Below are positions 24,202 to 33,228 of a stretch of 64,000 nucleotides of DNA, piece by piece. Made by a program: the position numbers and the translations under genes. Source of the DNA: Bacillus sp. EB600 (lineage in GTDB: Bacteria > Bacillota > Bacilli > Bacillales > Cytobacillaceae); NCBI RefSeq assembly GCF_024494385.1, contig NZ_JAEVLT010000012.1:58334-122333 (forward strand), read 5' to 3'. Numbering within the stretch: position 1 is the first letter of the stretch; every line of letters begins with the position of its first letter. The notes beneath the pieces were generated by a model, which worked only from the letters and a program-made list of their open reading frames with translations, was not told the DNA's origin and made no database searches.

Positions 24202-24850
24202 TTATCCCCATTTTTTTACGATTATTTTAATTTCCTCTTTATGACTCACACCTTCATCATCAGGTGTTTCTAAAATAAAAGGGATATTTTTTAAGATGGG
24301 AGACTTTACTAGTTCGGCTAATTCTGCTTCTTTGATATAGCCATTTTGAAAAATATTTGCATGTCGATCCTTCTTCAAACCTGTTGGGTATTTTGAATTA
24401 TTGAAATGAATCACTTTTAAGTGGTGAAGATAACCTAAACTCTCTCCTTTAGCGAATAGCGCATCTGTGTTTTCTCCATTCCATAGCCCGCCAGCAAAAG
24501 CATGACGTTTGTCTAAACAAAAACCTATTTTTTCAGGATAGTCTAGCAAGGGGATCTTTGCTACTTATTTGATTGCCATAATGAACGACCACACCGATGG
24601 ACCCGCAAGCATCGCAATTTCCAAATCATTGAGAAGAGATAAAATAGTCAGCTCTTCTTTATTTTTTAAAGGTGTGAGACTGGTTGAATAAGGTGTATGC
24701 GCTACAGAGTATCTTCTTCATTATAATCCTTAATCGACAAACTTCTCGGGTTTTTCGGAAAATATTGAAAAGCGGATGCATGGTTTGCAACCGATTTTTT
24801 TGCCGATCCTAAAAATCTATTTCTCATCTAACATGGCTTCCAATGATCAT
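24202..24850 (-). pseudogene. Endonuclease IV (Nfo-like AP endonuclease), decayed
   Basis: Fragments in different frames line up with endonuclease IV: MIIGSHV at 24850; AFQYFPKNPRSLSIKDYNEE; SVAHTPYSTSLTPLKNKEEL; DACGSIGVVVHYGNQISSKD; and, from 24549, DYPEKIGFCLDKRHAFAGGL, HLKVIHFNNSKYPTG, KKDRHANIF and NIPFILETP. At least two frameshifts separate them. Between KDPLA and LDYPEKIG about 70 codons present in the family are missing, which removes part of the metal site. The intact enzyme would nick DNA at abasic sites. Confidence 0.85.
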
Positions 24851-25036
24851 TCTTACCACATCCGTACTCATTTTAAAGATAGGATTTGATAATTTCGTGA
24901 GTTCTATTCGGTGCAAATCAGGATAGAAAGGTATTTATGGAGCATCGTTTTAAACATGCAAAAGGATGAAACCGAAAATTTCACCCCTTAAAAAACTCAC
25001 ATTTTTTTAGTTTTAATAGCAGCATTATGTATGAAA

Positions 25037-25110
25037 TGGACCTTGTAGGACTCGAACCTACGACCGGACGGTTATGAGCCGTCAGCTCTAACCAGCTGAG
25101 CTAAAGGTCC
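25037..25110 (-). tRNA. tRNA-Ile2 (CAT, probable lysidine type)
   Basis: Cloverleaf with acceptor GGACCTT/AAGGTCC, anticodon arm GACGG-CTCATAA-CCGTC and T arm GTAGG...CCTAC. CAT plus its resemblance to bacillar tRNA-Ile2 suggest Ile (AUA) after TilS modification; Met is the alternative. No CCA is encoded. It is last in a five-gene tRNA cluster. Confidence 0.85.
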
Positions 25111-25128
25111 AGTTTAATAAAAATATGA

Positions 25129-25202
25129 TAGCGGCGAAGGGGATCGAACCCCTGACCTTACGGGTATGAACCGTACGCTCTAGCCAGCTGAGCTACACCG
25201 CC
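25129..25202 (-). tRNA. tRNA-Met (CAT, elongator)
   Basis: Starts GGCGGTGTAGCTCAGCTGG; anticodon arm TACGG-TTCATAC-CCGTA; T arm AGGGG...CCCCT. It closely resembles the bacillar elongator tRNA-Met. No CCA is encoded. Confidence 0.9.
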
Positions 25203-25216
25203 AAATCAACCTCTTT

Positions 25217-25291
25217 GGTGGAGCCTAGCGGGATCGAACCGCTGACCTCTTGCATGCGAAGCAAGCGCTCTCCCAGCTGAGCTAAGGCCCC
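25217..25291 (-). tRNA. tRNA-Ala (CGC)
   Basis: Starts GGGGCCTTAGCTCAGCTGGG; anticodon arm CTTGC-TTCGCAT-GCAAG gives anticodon CGC. This is the only tRNA of the cluster with an encoded CCA. The body resembles bacillar tRNA-Ala(TGC), so the anticodon may have changed from TGC. Confidence 0.9.
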
Positions 25292-25304
25292 ATCCATTCA
25301 TAAA

Positions 25305-25378
25305 CGCGCCCGATAGGAGTCGAACCCATAACCTTCTGATCCGTAGTAAGACGCTCTATCCAATTGAGCCACGGGCGC
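25305..25378 (-). tRNA. tRNA-Arg (ACG), with a mismatch in the anticodon stem
   Basis: Acceptor GCGCCCG/CGGGCGC; anticodon loop CTACGGA (ACG). The stem is TCTTA against TCAGA, giving one T-C mismatch where relatives have TCTGA. No CCA is encoded. Still likely functional. Confidence 0.85.
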
Positions 25379-25386
25379 AAAAAAAA

Positions 25387-25468
25387 TACCGGTGATCGGG
25401 GTCGAACCGACACTCCCGAAGGAGCACGATTTTGAGTCGTGCGCGTCTGCCAATTCCGCCACACCGGC
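25387..25468 (-). tRNA. tRNA-Leu (CAA)
   Basis: An 82-base class II tRNA: acceptor GCCGGTG/CACCGGT, anticodon arm CACGA-CTCAAAA-TCGTG, long variable arm CTCCTTCGGGAG. It is first in the cluster, with no encoded CCA. Its 3' 55 bases recur with three changes at 62582-62636. Confidence 0.92.
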
Positions 25469-25701
25469 GTATTGTTTACAGGGTTATATTACAATGATAT
25501 TTCGTAGAAGTCAACAACTAAAAATAATAAAAAAATGGAAACTGAATAGTGAAACAGTTCCATAATATCTCTACCCATTGTTAACTTAGAAACTACCTTC
25601 TACCTATATCTCTATTTATTTACTAAAATCTAAAAGAAATACGCCTTACTTTTAGTTCCAACCATTAATAGCCCGTTTATATAGTTCTAAATATTTGTCA
25701 G

Positions 25702-26075
25702 TCATTTTTCTTTTGTGTATTGTTCTGTAACATATTTTCGAAGGACACTCGGTTTTACCGGGCAATCTCCTGAAACCAATTGTTCAATATGCTGAAAATC
25801 ATTACATATAAACATAGGTAAACCTTGTAATACTTCCGGAACGGCCCCTCTTCCGTATGCAGCTATAACTAGCCCAAATTGCTCGAAACCTTTATTTGGA
25901 AAAACTAGCCATCTAGCATTCCGTAACAGATTTTGCTTTTTCTCCCCATGGACTTCACCTACATATGTGATATTAGGGGTTTTCTTAATGTTTCGATTTA
26001 TTTTTTGCCCACAAATTCCGGTTTTGCCTTTGGTTCTTGGCGGAAACGAATATTCGCACGGCGGTCCTAATCACT
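25702..26075 (-). pseudogene. Family 4 glycosyltransferase remnant
   Basis: A frame without start codon reads NITYVGEVHGEKKQNLLRNA, then RWLVFPNKGFEQFGLVIAAY, and ends at TGA 25702-25704. This matches the C-terminal donor-binding half of GT4 enzymes (GxVxGxxKxxLLxxA...EPFGLVxxEA). The usual acidic residue of the E-x7-E motif is changed (EQFGLVIAAYG). The N-terminal half is absent. Confidence 0.6.
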
Positions 26076-26422
26076 ATTTATTCCCTCTGTTTTCTAAGAA
26101 TAAAACACTTTCAAAAGACATTTTAAGGAACTCGTCCAATCATTAAAGAAGCATGAGTTGAATAGTGAATAGTAAGCGTTTTTCTACGTTTAACAAGAGA
26201 TGTTATTGATTATCCTTTTGCTAAGACGCTTATGCCCCATAAATTTAGTCTATTTTTACTATTTCTTGATTCGAATATCCAAACAAGAATATTTTTTTGT
26301 GGAAGAGGTTTATCAATCTAATTGTTTATTTCAGAACTTAAAAACAGATGTTCTAATCCATTTCAGGCAATTCGAAAAACCTTATTCTTTTTTACAAGGA
26401 TCGTTCTGTGTTGAAAAGAATC
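26076..26422. other. Gene-free stretch
   Basis: A short frame from 26200 has no ribosome site and no recognisable domain. I see no supported feature. Confidence 0.35.
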
Positions 26423-27070
26423 TTAATTAGGGCGGAACCAACTACCTACTGATGTATTTTTACCATGAATATGCCAAATGATATTACTTGAATTATCCAC
26501 ATTATCGTCTTTTAATCCGTACTTGCTCCAGGCAGTCCTCCACTGCAAATCCTCGTAATTTTTATTATCTTTAATAGTAAGTAAAATTTGATATGCTTTT
26601 TGACTAAATGCAAATGTCATAGGCATTAGATAGTTATTATCTGGAAAATGACCACCCAGACTTTTGTAATTACCTTTTGCTAAATGATAGTTATTTAGTT
26701 GATAACTAACTTTTGAGCTTAAAACATCACATTTATGTGTCTCAAAATATTCAACTATAGTTTTCACATAATCCTTTTTATAAATATCATCGTCATCAAT
26801 TTTAATATATAGATCATATGGTTTGGGACATTGTGATATTGTCGTCATTGCATTCGTATGGGTCCTTGAATTTTTCTTGTACTGAATTTTAAATCGATCG
26901 TCAAGGATATCATCAAATAAGATTTCATAATCTTTAACTTCGGATTCATTATCAAACATAATGCTGATTGAATGAGTAAAATTTGTATACGACTGGTTTT
27001 TCATATTAAGTATACATTGACGAAGAATGTAGGGACGTTTATACGATGGTGTAAATAACAAAACCTTCAT
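26423..27070 (-). CDS. Family 2 glycosyltransferase
   Basis: A 215-residue GT-A enzyme read from ATG 27070 (GGGAGG site; upstream codons lack one). It shows MKVLLFTPSYKRPYILRQCI at the start, the nucleotide-binding SRTHTNAMTTISQ region and the metal-binding DxD-like motif KIDDDDIY near residue 95. The C-terminal part (RTAWSKYGL, WHIHGKNTSVGSW) is shorter than in polymer synthases. Cytosolic, with no membrane segment. The donor sugar is unknown. It opens the glycan region next to the tRNA cluster. Confidence 0.85.
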   Translation of the reverse strand: MKVLLFTPSYKRPYILRQCILNMKNQSYTNFTHSISIMFDNESEVKDYEILFDDILDDRFKIQYKKNSRTHTNAMTTISQCPKPYDLYIKIDDDDIYKKDYVKTIVEYFETHKCDVLSSKVSYQLNNYHLAKGNYKSLGGHFPDNNYLMPMTFAFSQKAYQILLTIKDNKNYEDLQWRTAWSKYGLKDDNVDNSSNIIWHIHGKNTSVGSWFRPN

Positions 27071-27124
27071 TTGTTTTACCTCCCTTAACAGATCCACTGC
27101 AGTTAAATGAATTTTATACGTCAC

Positions 27125-27516
27125 AAATGTAAATGTTTAAAGCTGTACAATATTTATTTCTTTTTATTTATTTTCTTGTGTGATTAAAGAGGAACGTTCA
27201 TCTAAATGGGGATCTGGATTTAATCCGAAAATGCCTACTCCTCCAAGTAAAGAATCAGTGGGAAAATCTGTTTGGAGAAATTGTCCTGCGTCTCTGGGAA
27301 ATGTCGTGTTTTTAAAACTACTGATTTCAGGTGATCCCTTAAAATTTTATATAGAATACTTGGACCGCTTCGGTGAAGTCCACAAATAAATACAAACTTT
27401 TTTGAGTTCATTTTTTCTCCCTCAAATATCTTATTGTATTTCTTTAATTAATGTATGTGGAACAATAAAAATGGAAAAGATTCGGATAACGTATTTCGAT
27501 TTTTGTGGGATTGTAT
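27125..27516. other. Gene-free stretch
   Basis: A GTG-started frame at 27180-27389 gives 69 residues (SVWRNCPASLGNVVFLKLLI) but has no clear ribosome site and no recognised family. Treated as unassigned. Confidence 0.3.
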
Positions 27517-28863
27517 TCATGATTGTGGCGGCTCTTTTATCCATTCTCCTTCTTTTGAACAAGCCCAATATGTTAGTTTGTCTCCTGATTGACAAACCAG
27601 AATTGTCCGGCCATCCTCCAGCTGATCAAGCAGGATAGGTTCGACATCCTCATGAGTAATTAGTATTGGGCCATGCCATGGATATCCTCGTTTGTCATTG
27701 TCCCGCCACCAAAATCCAATACCGCCCTTTTCTAACTTGCATGCTACCTCAAAATTCCCTGAGCGATTCCCATAAATTATAGGAATATCTTTTACACCTT
27801 TAGCAAACGTTATCGTTCTCTTCCATATTTTTGTTTCTCTATTTTCCCAATAATGGATTAACTTATTACCCGAACGCACAATTAGTTCTTTATTGCCAAA
27901 TTTACTTTTAATTGGCAGCGAAGGCGAAAAATTTGACTCATCTTTTTCATGCCACGGATAAATCTCATCACGATATTGTTCAATCATACATTTATATGCC
28001 AGTTGTTTAATCAACCTTCGTGATTGGTCATTCTTAAGTCGATAGATTGGATGACACAGCCCACTAAACTTCTTGTTATTTAAACAGTTTATTATTTCAT
28101 CCAGTTTAAAATGTGGACGATACCGTATGATTTCCTTATCACTTGTGTACGGATATTTTTTCATTTTAAACCCTAATTCGTGTGCCATATTGACAAAAAA
28201 AATTTCGTCGGAACCAAAGGATATCGTTTCTAACAAAGCTTTTTTGTACTTTTCCTTTTTGCTCGGTTCCAGTAATGCCTTAACCAATGGTCTTTTAATC
28301 ACTTGACCAACATTAAATACACCATAAAACGGATCAAGCCTGAATAATTCTTTCCATCTATCAATATCTTTTCTTAGCTGTTTTCCAATAAACCAATTGT
28401 GTCCAGGTATCCTTAGTCTAACTGCCATGTATTCTGCATCTCTCATTTGTTCAGATATGATGTTTTCGTATCCGTCTTTAATAAACAAAGCATCGGAATC
28501 TATATTAATAAAATATTCATAATCTATTCCCAGTTCCTCAATCCATTCCATTGTCTCAAGAAAATAAATCGTTGTGTATCCATATTTTAATTTTCTACTC
28601 GAAGGACACACAGGTACACCTAAGTCATCGCATACGGATGGATCTTCCCCTCCATTAAAAAATACAAAGGTGCTATTCGGACAAAAAAATCGGACATTAT
28701 TGATTAGTTCCCTAACAACCTCACGATTATTATGAACAAGGATGGCAAAACAAATTTTGCTTTTTGGCTTTTTCGTAAAGTACTTATATTCCTTTTTAAG
28801 GGTCTGCTCCCTTGTTACATTTCTGTTCTGGAGTGAAATAGTTTTTGAATCATTTTCATTCAT
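27517..28863 (-). CDS. Glycosyltransferase-like protein with C-terminal Trp-rich lectin-like domain
   Basis: A 448-residue protein from ATG 28863 (GAGGTG 7 bases upstream). Residues about 35-250 form a GT-A-like domain (KICFAILVHNNREVVRELIN, FFNGGED, DYEYFINIDSDALF with a DSD motif). From about residue 320 the sequence changes to repeated Trp/Gly/Asn segments: KLIHYWENRETKIWKR, GNFEVACKLEKGGIGFWWRD, YPWHGPILITHED, KLTYWACSKEGEWIK. These resemble blades of PLL/tachylectin-type beta-propellers. The fusion suggests transfer to, or recognition of, a surface glycan; function unproven. Confidence 0.65.
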   Translation of the reverse strand: MNENDSKTISLQNRNVTREQTLKKEYKYFTKKPKSKICFAILVHNNREVVRELINNVRFFCPNSTFVFFNGGEDPSVCDDLGVPVCPSSRKLKYGYTTIYFLETMEWIEELGIDYEYFINIDSDALFIKDGYENIISEQMRDAEYMAVRLRIPGHNWFIGKQLRKDIDRWKELFRLDPFYGVFNVGQVIKRPLVKALLEPSKKEKYKKALLETISFGSDEIFFVNMAHELGFKMKKYPYTSDKEIIRYRPHFKLDEIINCLNNKKFSGLCHPIYRLKNDQSRRLIKQLAYKCMIEQYRDEIYPWHEKDESNFSPSLPIKSKFGNKELIVRSGNKLIHYWENRETKIWKRTITFAKGVKDIPIIYGNRSGNFEVACKLEKGGIGFWWRDNDKRGYPWHGPILITHEDVEPILLDQLEDGRTILVCQSGDKLTYWACSKEGEWIKEPPQS

Positions 28864-28934
28864 GATCATTCACCTCATAAAATTAAATAAAAGGATAAAG
28901 GGAGAAACAAGGGACCTTTTTTAAATCTATTAAT

Positions 28935-28956
28935 AAAAAGGGAAAATTCCCTTTTC
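28935..28956 (-). terminator. Terminator between glycosyltransferase genes
   Basis: AAAAGGGAA pairs with TTCCCTTTT with almost no loop, downstream of the stop at 28990. Confidence 0.55.
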
Positions 28957-28989
28957 ATTGATGATTGATATTTTTTGGGTATTACTTTT

Positions 28990-29937
28990 TTATAGATCTG
29001 GACTTTCTATATGTTTACCTAAAATTTCTTCAATCTTCGTAATTAATTGTTCTACTCTTTTTTTAGTAGTATGTTGGGTTTGGACAAATTGATAACCCTG
29101 GTCAGCAATCCTATTCCTTTCATCCTCGTGTTTTAAATAATATTCTGCTTTTTTGTAAAAATCGTCTTTTGTAATACGGACATAATGTTCACCGGGAATA
29201 AACCCCAAATCATCAAGGTCTTTAAGTTGTGGTGCAAGCAATAAAGTTCTGCATCCCGGAACTTCAAAATATTTCATTACCGGAAACTTTCTTGCCGTTC
29301 CACAAGTGAAAAAAATTTTCGCCCTATTTATTTCCATTGCATATTTTTCATTTACAAAAATTTGAGTCTTTTCTTCTTCCGTATATTTTCGATATCCAGG
29401 ATGGCGGTGATAGACAAATCTTGGATCTTTTTTAAATTGCTTAACTATTTTTTCCCTTAATGGATAACCGCCATTTACAGCTCCCATTAGTAACATGTCG
29501 ATTTCCTTTGGTAAACCATAATCCTTAAAGATTTCACTATTAATATGGTGAGGAAACCAACAGAATCGACTTTTAAATTCAGGATATATTTTAAAAAAAA
29601 TCCGCTTGTAATTAGGGAAAATATATTGAATGTTATTGGATTTGATATATTCTCTTCTTCTGTTAATAAATCGGTGCACATCCTCTATAAAAATCCCAGC
29701 GGGAATCTTGATCTCCGATAAACCGTTAACTACAGGTTTCAAGCTGCCCCCAATATCATTTTGGATAAGAATAAAATCAGGTGTAAAAGGTATTTGCTTT
29801 AAAATATCCTTTATCTGTCCAGAATCTCTCCAAATGGCTAAATTTGTTTTTTGGGATAATTCCTTCTCTACATGGTAAACGCTCTCATTGAAAGTATTAT
29901 TTTTTGTATCTTTACCGATCAGGAGTAAATTTAACAT
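28990..29937 (-). CDS. CgeB-like family 1/4 glycosyltransferase
   Basis: A 315-residue protein from ATG 29937 (AAAGGAGG site). It shows the CgeB/Glyco_trans_1_2 (PF13524) pattern: MLNLLLIGKDTKNNTFNESV, FILIQNDIGG, PAGIFIEDVHRF, CWFPHHINSEIF, DMLLMGAVNGGYPLREKIV and the C-terminal KYFEVPGCRTLLLAPQ with the donor-binding Glu. B. subtilis CgeB takes part in spore crust glycosylation, which fits the other spore-surface features of this region. The direction is shared with the two preceding transferases. Confidence 0.8.
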   Translation of the reverse strand: MLNLLLIGKDTKNNTFNESVYHVEKELSQKTNLAIWRDSGQIKDILKQIPFTPDFILIQNDIGGSLKPVVNGLSEIKIPAGIFIEDVHRFINRRREYIKSNNIQYIFPNYKRIFFKIYPEFKSRFCWFPHHINSEIFKDYGLPKEIDMLLMGAVNGGYPLREKIVKQFKKDPRFVYHRHPGYRKYTEEEKTQIFVNEKYAMEINRAKIFFTCGTARKFPVMKYFEVPGCRTLLLAPQLKDLDDLGFIPGEHYVRITKDDFYKKAEYYLKHEDERNRIADQGYQFVQTQHTTKKRVEQLITKIEEILGKHIESPDL

Positions 29938-30115
29938 TATTAAAAGCCTCCTTTTTCGTCTAATCAATCATTATAGTATGCTCATAGATAAAATATGTTA
30001 CTGGAAATATCTTCCTTCTTTCATAACAAACTCTTCAGAACAAATTTCCAGGTTTATTCATATGATAAGTCGTTCATCAAACAAATGATCTATTAATTTA
30101 AGGGAGAGCTAAAAG

Positions 30116-31411
30116 ATGAAAATAGCACTTCTTACTATGTTTAATGGTCTAGATAGTTCATATTCCTTGGTAAATGTAGTAGCTGAACAGGTTCGAATGC
30201 TTCTTGATGCAAATATTGAAACCAGGATTTTGGTAAGTGACATCTGCCCACTAAATAAACTTTATGGAATTTTCCTGGATAAACGAATTAAATGGGTGAA
30301 AATATGTAACCATCTAGATGGGAAACAAATGCATTGGAAAAACTACATCCAGTCAGATGGTGAGGTACATGATACCTTTTTTAAGGAGGCAGATGTGATT
30401 GCAAAGGACCTAGTAAAAAAATTAGAAGATATTGATATCTGTTTTATGCATGATATTCATTACCAGGGGTGGCATTTACACCATAACATCGCCATTAGAA
30501 AAGTTCAGGAGAAACTGCCTAACCTTAAATTCCTTGCATTTACCCACTCCGCGCCTGTTAAACGACCCCCAAACCCGAAATGGCCTTTCTCTGCCCGATT
30601 TACACCAATGCTTAATACTTTGTATATTTATCCAACACAATCTGGAATTTCAGCCTTGGCAAGACAATACAATGTTCCTGAAGATCGATGTAAAGTAGTA
30701 AATAACAGTCTTGACTTACTAAGTTTTGTAACGGAGGAAGTTAGTCTATTATCAAAATATATTGATTTGCTGACTCCGGATATTTTAGTTGTCTATCCTG
30801 GTCGTTTAACGAGGGCAAAAAAATTTGATAAAGTTGCTGCTCTATGCGGAGCTATAAAAGTAAAAACCAACAAGTTTGTCAAAGTAATATTCTGTGATAC
30901 ATTCCCAAAGTTGGATATTTCTCCAGAGGCCTATAAGGAATTTGTTCGCTCTATTGGAGTAAAATTTGGTTTAAATAATGGAGATTTATTATTCACATCA
31001 GATATAAAAGAATTTAATAAAGGGATCCCCAGAAAAAGTGTATTAGAACTTTTCACACTTTCAAACTTATTTATATGTCCCTCTTATTCCGAGTCTTTTG
31101 GTTTAACAGTTTTGGAAGCAGCAAGTAAAGGGAACTTTCTTGTTTTAAACGAACAGGTGCCGGCTTTAAATGAACTCGGAATCCATTTGGATGCTTACTT
31201 TATGAAATGGGATGCCAAGAATTTTGGATTTAATACTCGTGAGATTTATCGTCCTTCAGAAGAAGCTTATCTTACTCACCATGCTAACAACATTATCGAA
31301 TTAATGGATAACAATCCAGTTATTCACGCAAAAACAATCGCAAAACAACGGTATTCTCCAAAATGGATCTGGAAAAATCAATTGGAACCGATTATTAAAA
31401 CTTTATGTTAA
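30116..31411 (+). CDS. Family 4 glycosyltransferase (GT-B)
   Basis: A 431-residue GT-B protein. The N-terminal half has the opening MKIALLTMFNGLDSSYSLVN and DICFMHDIHYQGW. The C-terminal half shows LVVYPGRLTRAKKFDKVAAL and the donor-site signature NLFICPSYSESFGLTVLEAA, with both glutamates of E-x7-E. A GGGAGAGC site supports the start. It is divergent from the CgeB-like gene and followed by a terminator, hence monocistronic. Donor and acceptor are unknown. Confidence 0.9.
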   Translation: MKIALLTMFNGLDSSYSLVNVVAEQVRMLLDANIETRILVSDICPLNKLYGIFLDKRIKWVKICNHLDGKQMHWKNYIQSDGEVHDTFFKEADVIAKDLVKKLEDIDICFMHDIHYQGWHLHHNIAIRKVQEKLPNLKFLAFTHSAPVKRPPNPKWPFSARFTPMLNTLYIYPTQSGISALARQYNVPEDRCKVVNNSLDLLSFVTEEVSLLSKYIDLLTPDILVVYPGRLTRAKKFDKVAALCGAIKVKTNKFVKVIFCDTFPKLDISPEAYKEFVRSIGVKFGLNNGDLLFTSDIKEFNKGIPRKSVLELFTLSNLFICPSYSESFGLTVLEAASKGNFLVLNEQVPALNELGIHLDAYFMKWDAKNFGFNTREIYRPSEEAYLTHHANNIIELMDNNPVIHAKTIAKQRYSPKWIWKNQLEPIIKTLC

Positions 31412-31433
31412 ATTACGAAAGAGACTGAACTAA

Positions 31434-31478
31434 AAAGAAACCCGTTCCAAAAAAATTCCTTCGGAGTGGGTTTCTTTG
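31434..31478 (+). terminator. Terminator of the GT4 gene
   Basis: AAAGAAACCC pairs with GGGTTTCTTT, with further pairing inside (TCC/GGA). Confidence 0.75.
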
Positions 31479-31505
31479 AGTTAATACACAATTACAACGG
31501 CTATT

Positions 31506-32405
31506 TTATTTAAAAGGTCCGGTTTGTTTTTGTAAAAAATGATACAAAGCGCCAATCATTCCAGCATCATTTTGATGTTTACATAGTTCAACAGGTACCT
31601 TGAATACTTTCCACCATGGATTAAGGTCAAGTTGATGATTAATCATACTTAACAATTCTTGTTGATTGGCCACTCCCCCGCCAATTAATACTTTTTGAGG
31701 GTTTAAAGCTACAGTAAGGTTATAAATTCCATAACTTAAGTTTTTTGTCCAGTCTTCAATTAGTTTTTTAACCGAATGATTATTATTAGATTCCAAAAAA
31801 ACTGTCTCTCCATCAATATTTTCGGTTTCACTTAAGCCTTTTAATTTTTTATAGGAATGAATTAAGGCAGATGTAGAAGCATTAGAATGCCATACTTCAA
31901 ATCGGCGGCTTTTACCCCGGGTAACCATAAACCCAAATTCGCCGCCTCTAAAACTGTGACCATGCAAAAGCTTCCCGTTAGTGAAAATCCCTCCTCCAAT
32001 TCCGGTTCCCAATGTTATACAAATAAAATCTGTACAATTTTTTGCATTTCCGCTGATTTTTTCAGCTAATGCAGCACAGTTCCCATCATTTTCTATTTCA
32101 ATCGGCAGGGAAATTTTTGCTTCTAATAATTTTTTTAGATTTTTATTACTTAATGCCCCTATATTACCTGCCAATTCAGAATACCCTGTATGGGGATTTA
32201 TAAATCCTGGTAAACTAATAGCAATCCCACTCACAATAGTATTTCTTGTGTACATGTTAATTGTATCTATCATGTCTTTTAAAAATAGTTCCAGGTTTAT
32301 TCGAGAGGTATTGTAATCACCTTTTGAAAGAACAGAGCCATCCTCTAATAATAAACCGTACTTAACTTTTGTCCCGCCTACATCGAAACAGATGTACTTT
32401 TTCAA
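31506..32405 (-). CDS. ROK-family sugar kinase
   Basis: A 299-residue protein from TTG 32405 (GGAGGAAG site). The phosphate-1 motif DVGGTKVKYGL is at residues 8-18. The acceptor motif IENDGNCAALAE is near 103-114 and the phosphate-2 motif CITLGTGIGGGIF near 127-139. The Cys cluster that binds zinc in many ROK proteins is absent (HGHSFRGGEFGFM then no CxCGxxGC). It probably phosphorylates a hexose or N-acetylhexosamine. A P-loop kinase gene lies 27 bases upstream in the same direction. Confidence 0.88.
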   Translation of the reverse strand: MKKYICFDVGGTKVKYGLLLEDGSVLSKGDYNTSRINLELFLKDMIDTINMYTRNTIVSGIAISLPGFINPHTGYSELAGNIGALSNKNLKKLLEAKISLPIEIENDGNCAALAEKISGNAKNCTDFICITLGTGIGGGIFTNGKLLHGHSFRGGEFGFMVTRGKSRRFEVWHSNASTSALIHSYKKLKGLSETENIDGETVFLESNNNHSVKKLIEDWTKNLSYGIYNLTVALNPQKVLIGGGVANQQELLSMINHQLDLNPWWKVFKVPVELCKHQNDAGMIGALYHFLQKQTGPFK

Positions 32406-32431
32406 ATTACTTCCTCCAGACTAATCTAGAT

Positions 32432-32881
32432 TTAGGTGGGATCGTTATTCATTACCTTAATAATTACTCCCTCCTCCAAGGTAGGTTTCTCGAACTCTTC
32501 GTAGTAAATTTTTTTTAACAAATTTTCTGGAAATCGTTTCAACACTTTATTACGTTTTTTACAAATTTCAAAGTCGGTATCAACATGAAATATTTCCAAA
32601 GTTAGCCCGAATTCTTTAGCAACCTTGATCCATCTTTTACGACGCTCTCTTGTCCTGTTTGTGGAATCCACAACTACTTTATGCCCACTTTTAAGTAATG
32701 TTCGGACCATGAGTTCAGCGGATTCCCACACTTTTGGTTCAGCCTTAGCTTTATAAACCTGGCCATGTACAGCTAGCCTGAGATCATCAATAGATACGCG
32801 TGTCCACCCTTGTTCCTGAAGCGTTTTCCCATAAGTTGATTTCCCGCTTAATGGAATCCCGCACATAATTCCAAGTTTCAC
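32432..32881 (-). CDS. P-loop kinase (polynucleotide kinase-like AAA protein)
   Basis: A 149-residue single-domain P-loop protein. Walker A is GIPLSGKST near residue 8; VSIDDLRLAVHG and KVVVDSTNRTRERRKRWI follow, which match the kinase family related to the T4 polynucleotide kinase N-domain. The substrate may be a sugar, nucleoside or nucleic acid. GTG 32881 is the likely start, with TTG 32884 possible; GGGGAG lies upstream. Probably cotranscribed with the ROK kinase gene downstream. Confidence 0.8.
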   Translation of the reverse strand: MKLGIMCGIPLSGKSTYGKTLQEQGWTRVSIDDLRLAVHGQVYKAKAEPKVWESAELMVRTLLKSGHKVVVDSTNRTRERRKRWIKVAKEFGLTLEIFHVDTDFEICKKRNKVLKRFPENLLKKIYYEEFEKPTLEEGVIIKVMNNDPT

Positions 32882-33150
32882 CAAACATCTCCCCTAAGTA
32901 CATTTATCAAAGCTTCTCCTATATTAAATGCTTGGAAACATAAAGAAGTTAGTTTTGAGGATACCCATTTTTCTATTGCGCCTTCATCGTTTCTATAACA
33001 GGACATTTGTTCATATATTGCTATTCCTGTACATCGTTCCGGAATTGATTGTTTTTGATTGTTGGTAAAAAGAGACCTCCTCCTACATATTCCCCCACCA
33101 ATAGAGATCCTGTCCCCTCCAAATTCTCAAATAACCTAAAAATACAAAGG

Positions 33151-33199
33151 AGAGACTGACCTAAAAGTCGTTTGATTATCTTAGACCAGTCTCTTTTTT
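33151..33199. terminator. Hairpin terminator downstream of the Thr-Glu repeat gene
   Basis: AGAGACTG (33151-33158) pairs with CAGTCTCT (33187-33194), followed by TTTTT. The other bases of 32885-33228 show no gene. Confidence 0.6.
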
Positions 33200-33228
33200 A
33201 AATGAGCAAAAAAGTTAATTTTATTGAT

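Noticed and set aside
27402..27638. Hydrophobic 78-codon plus-strand frame
   Set aside because: It overlaps the 3' end of the convergent transferase gene at 27517 and has no ribosome site.
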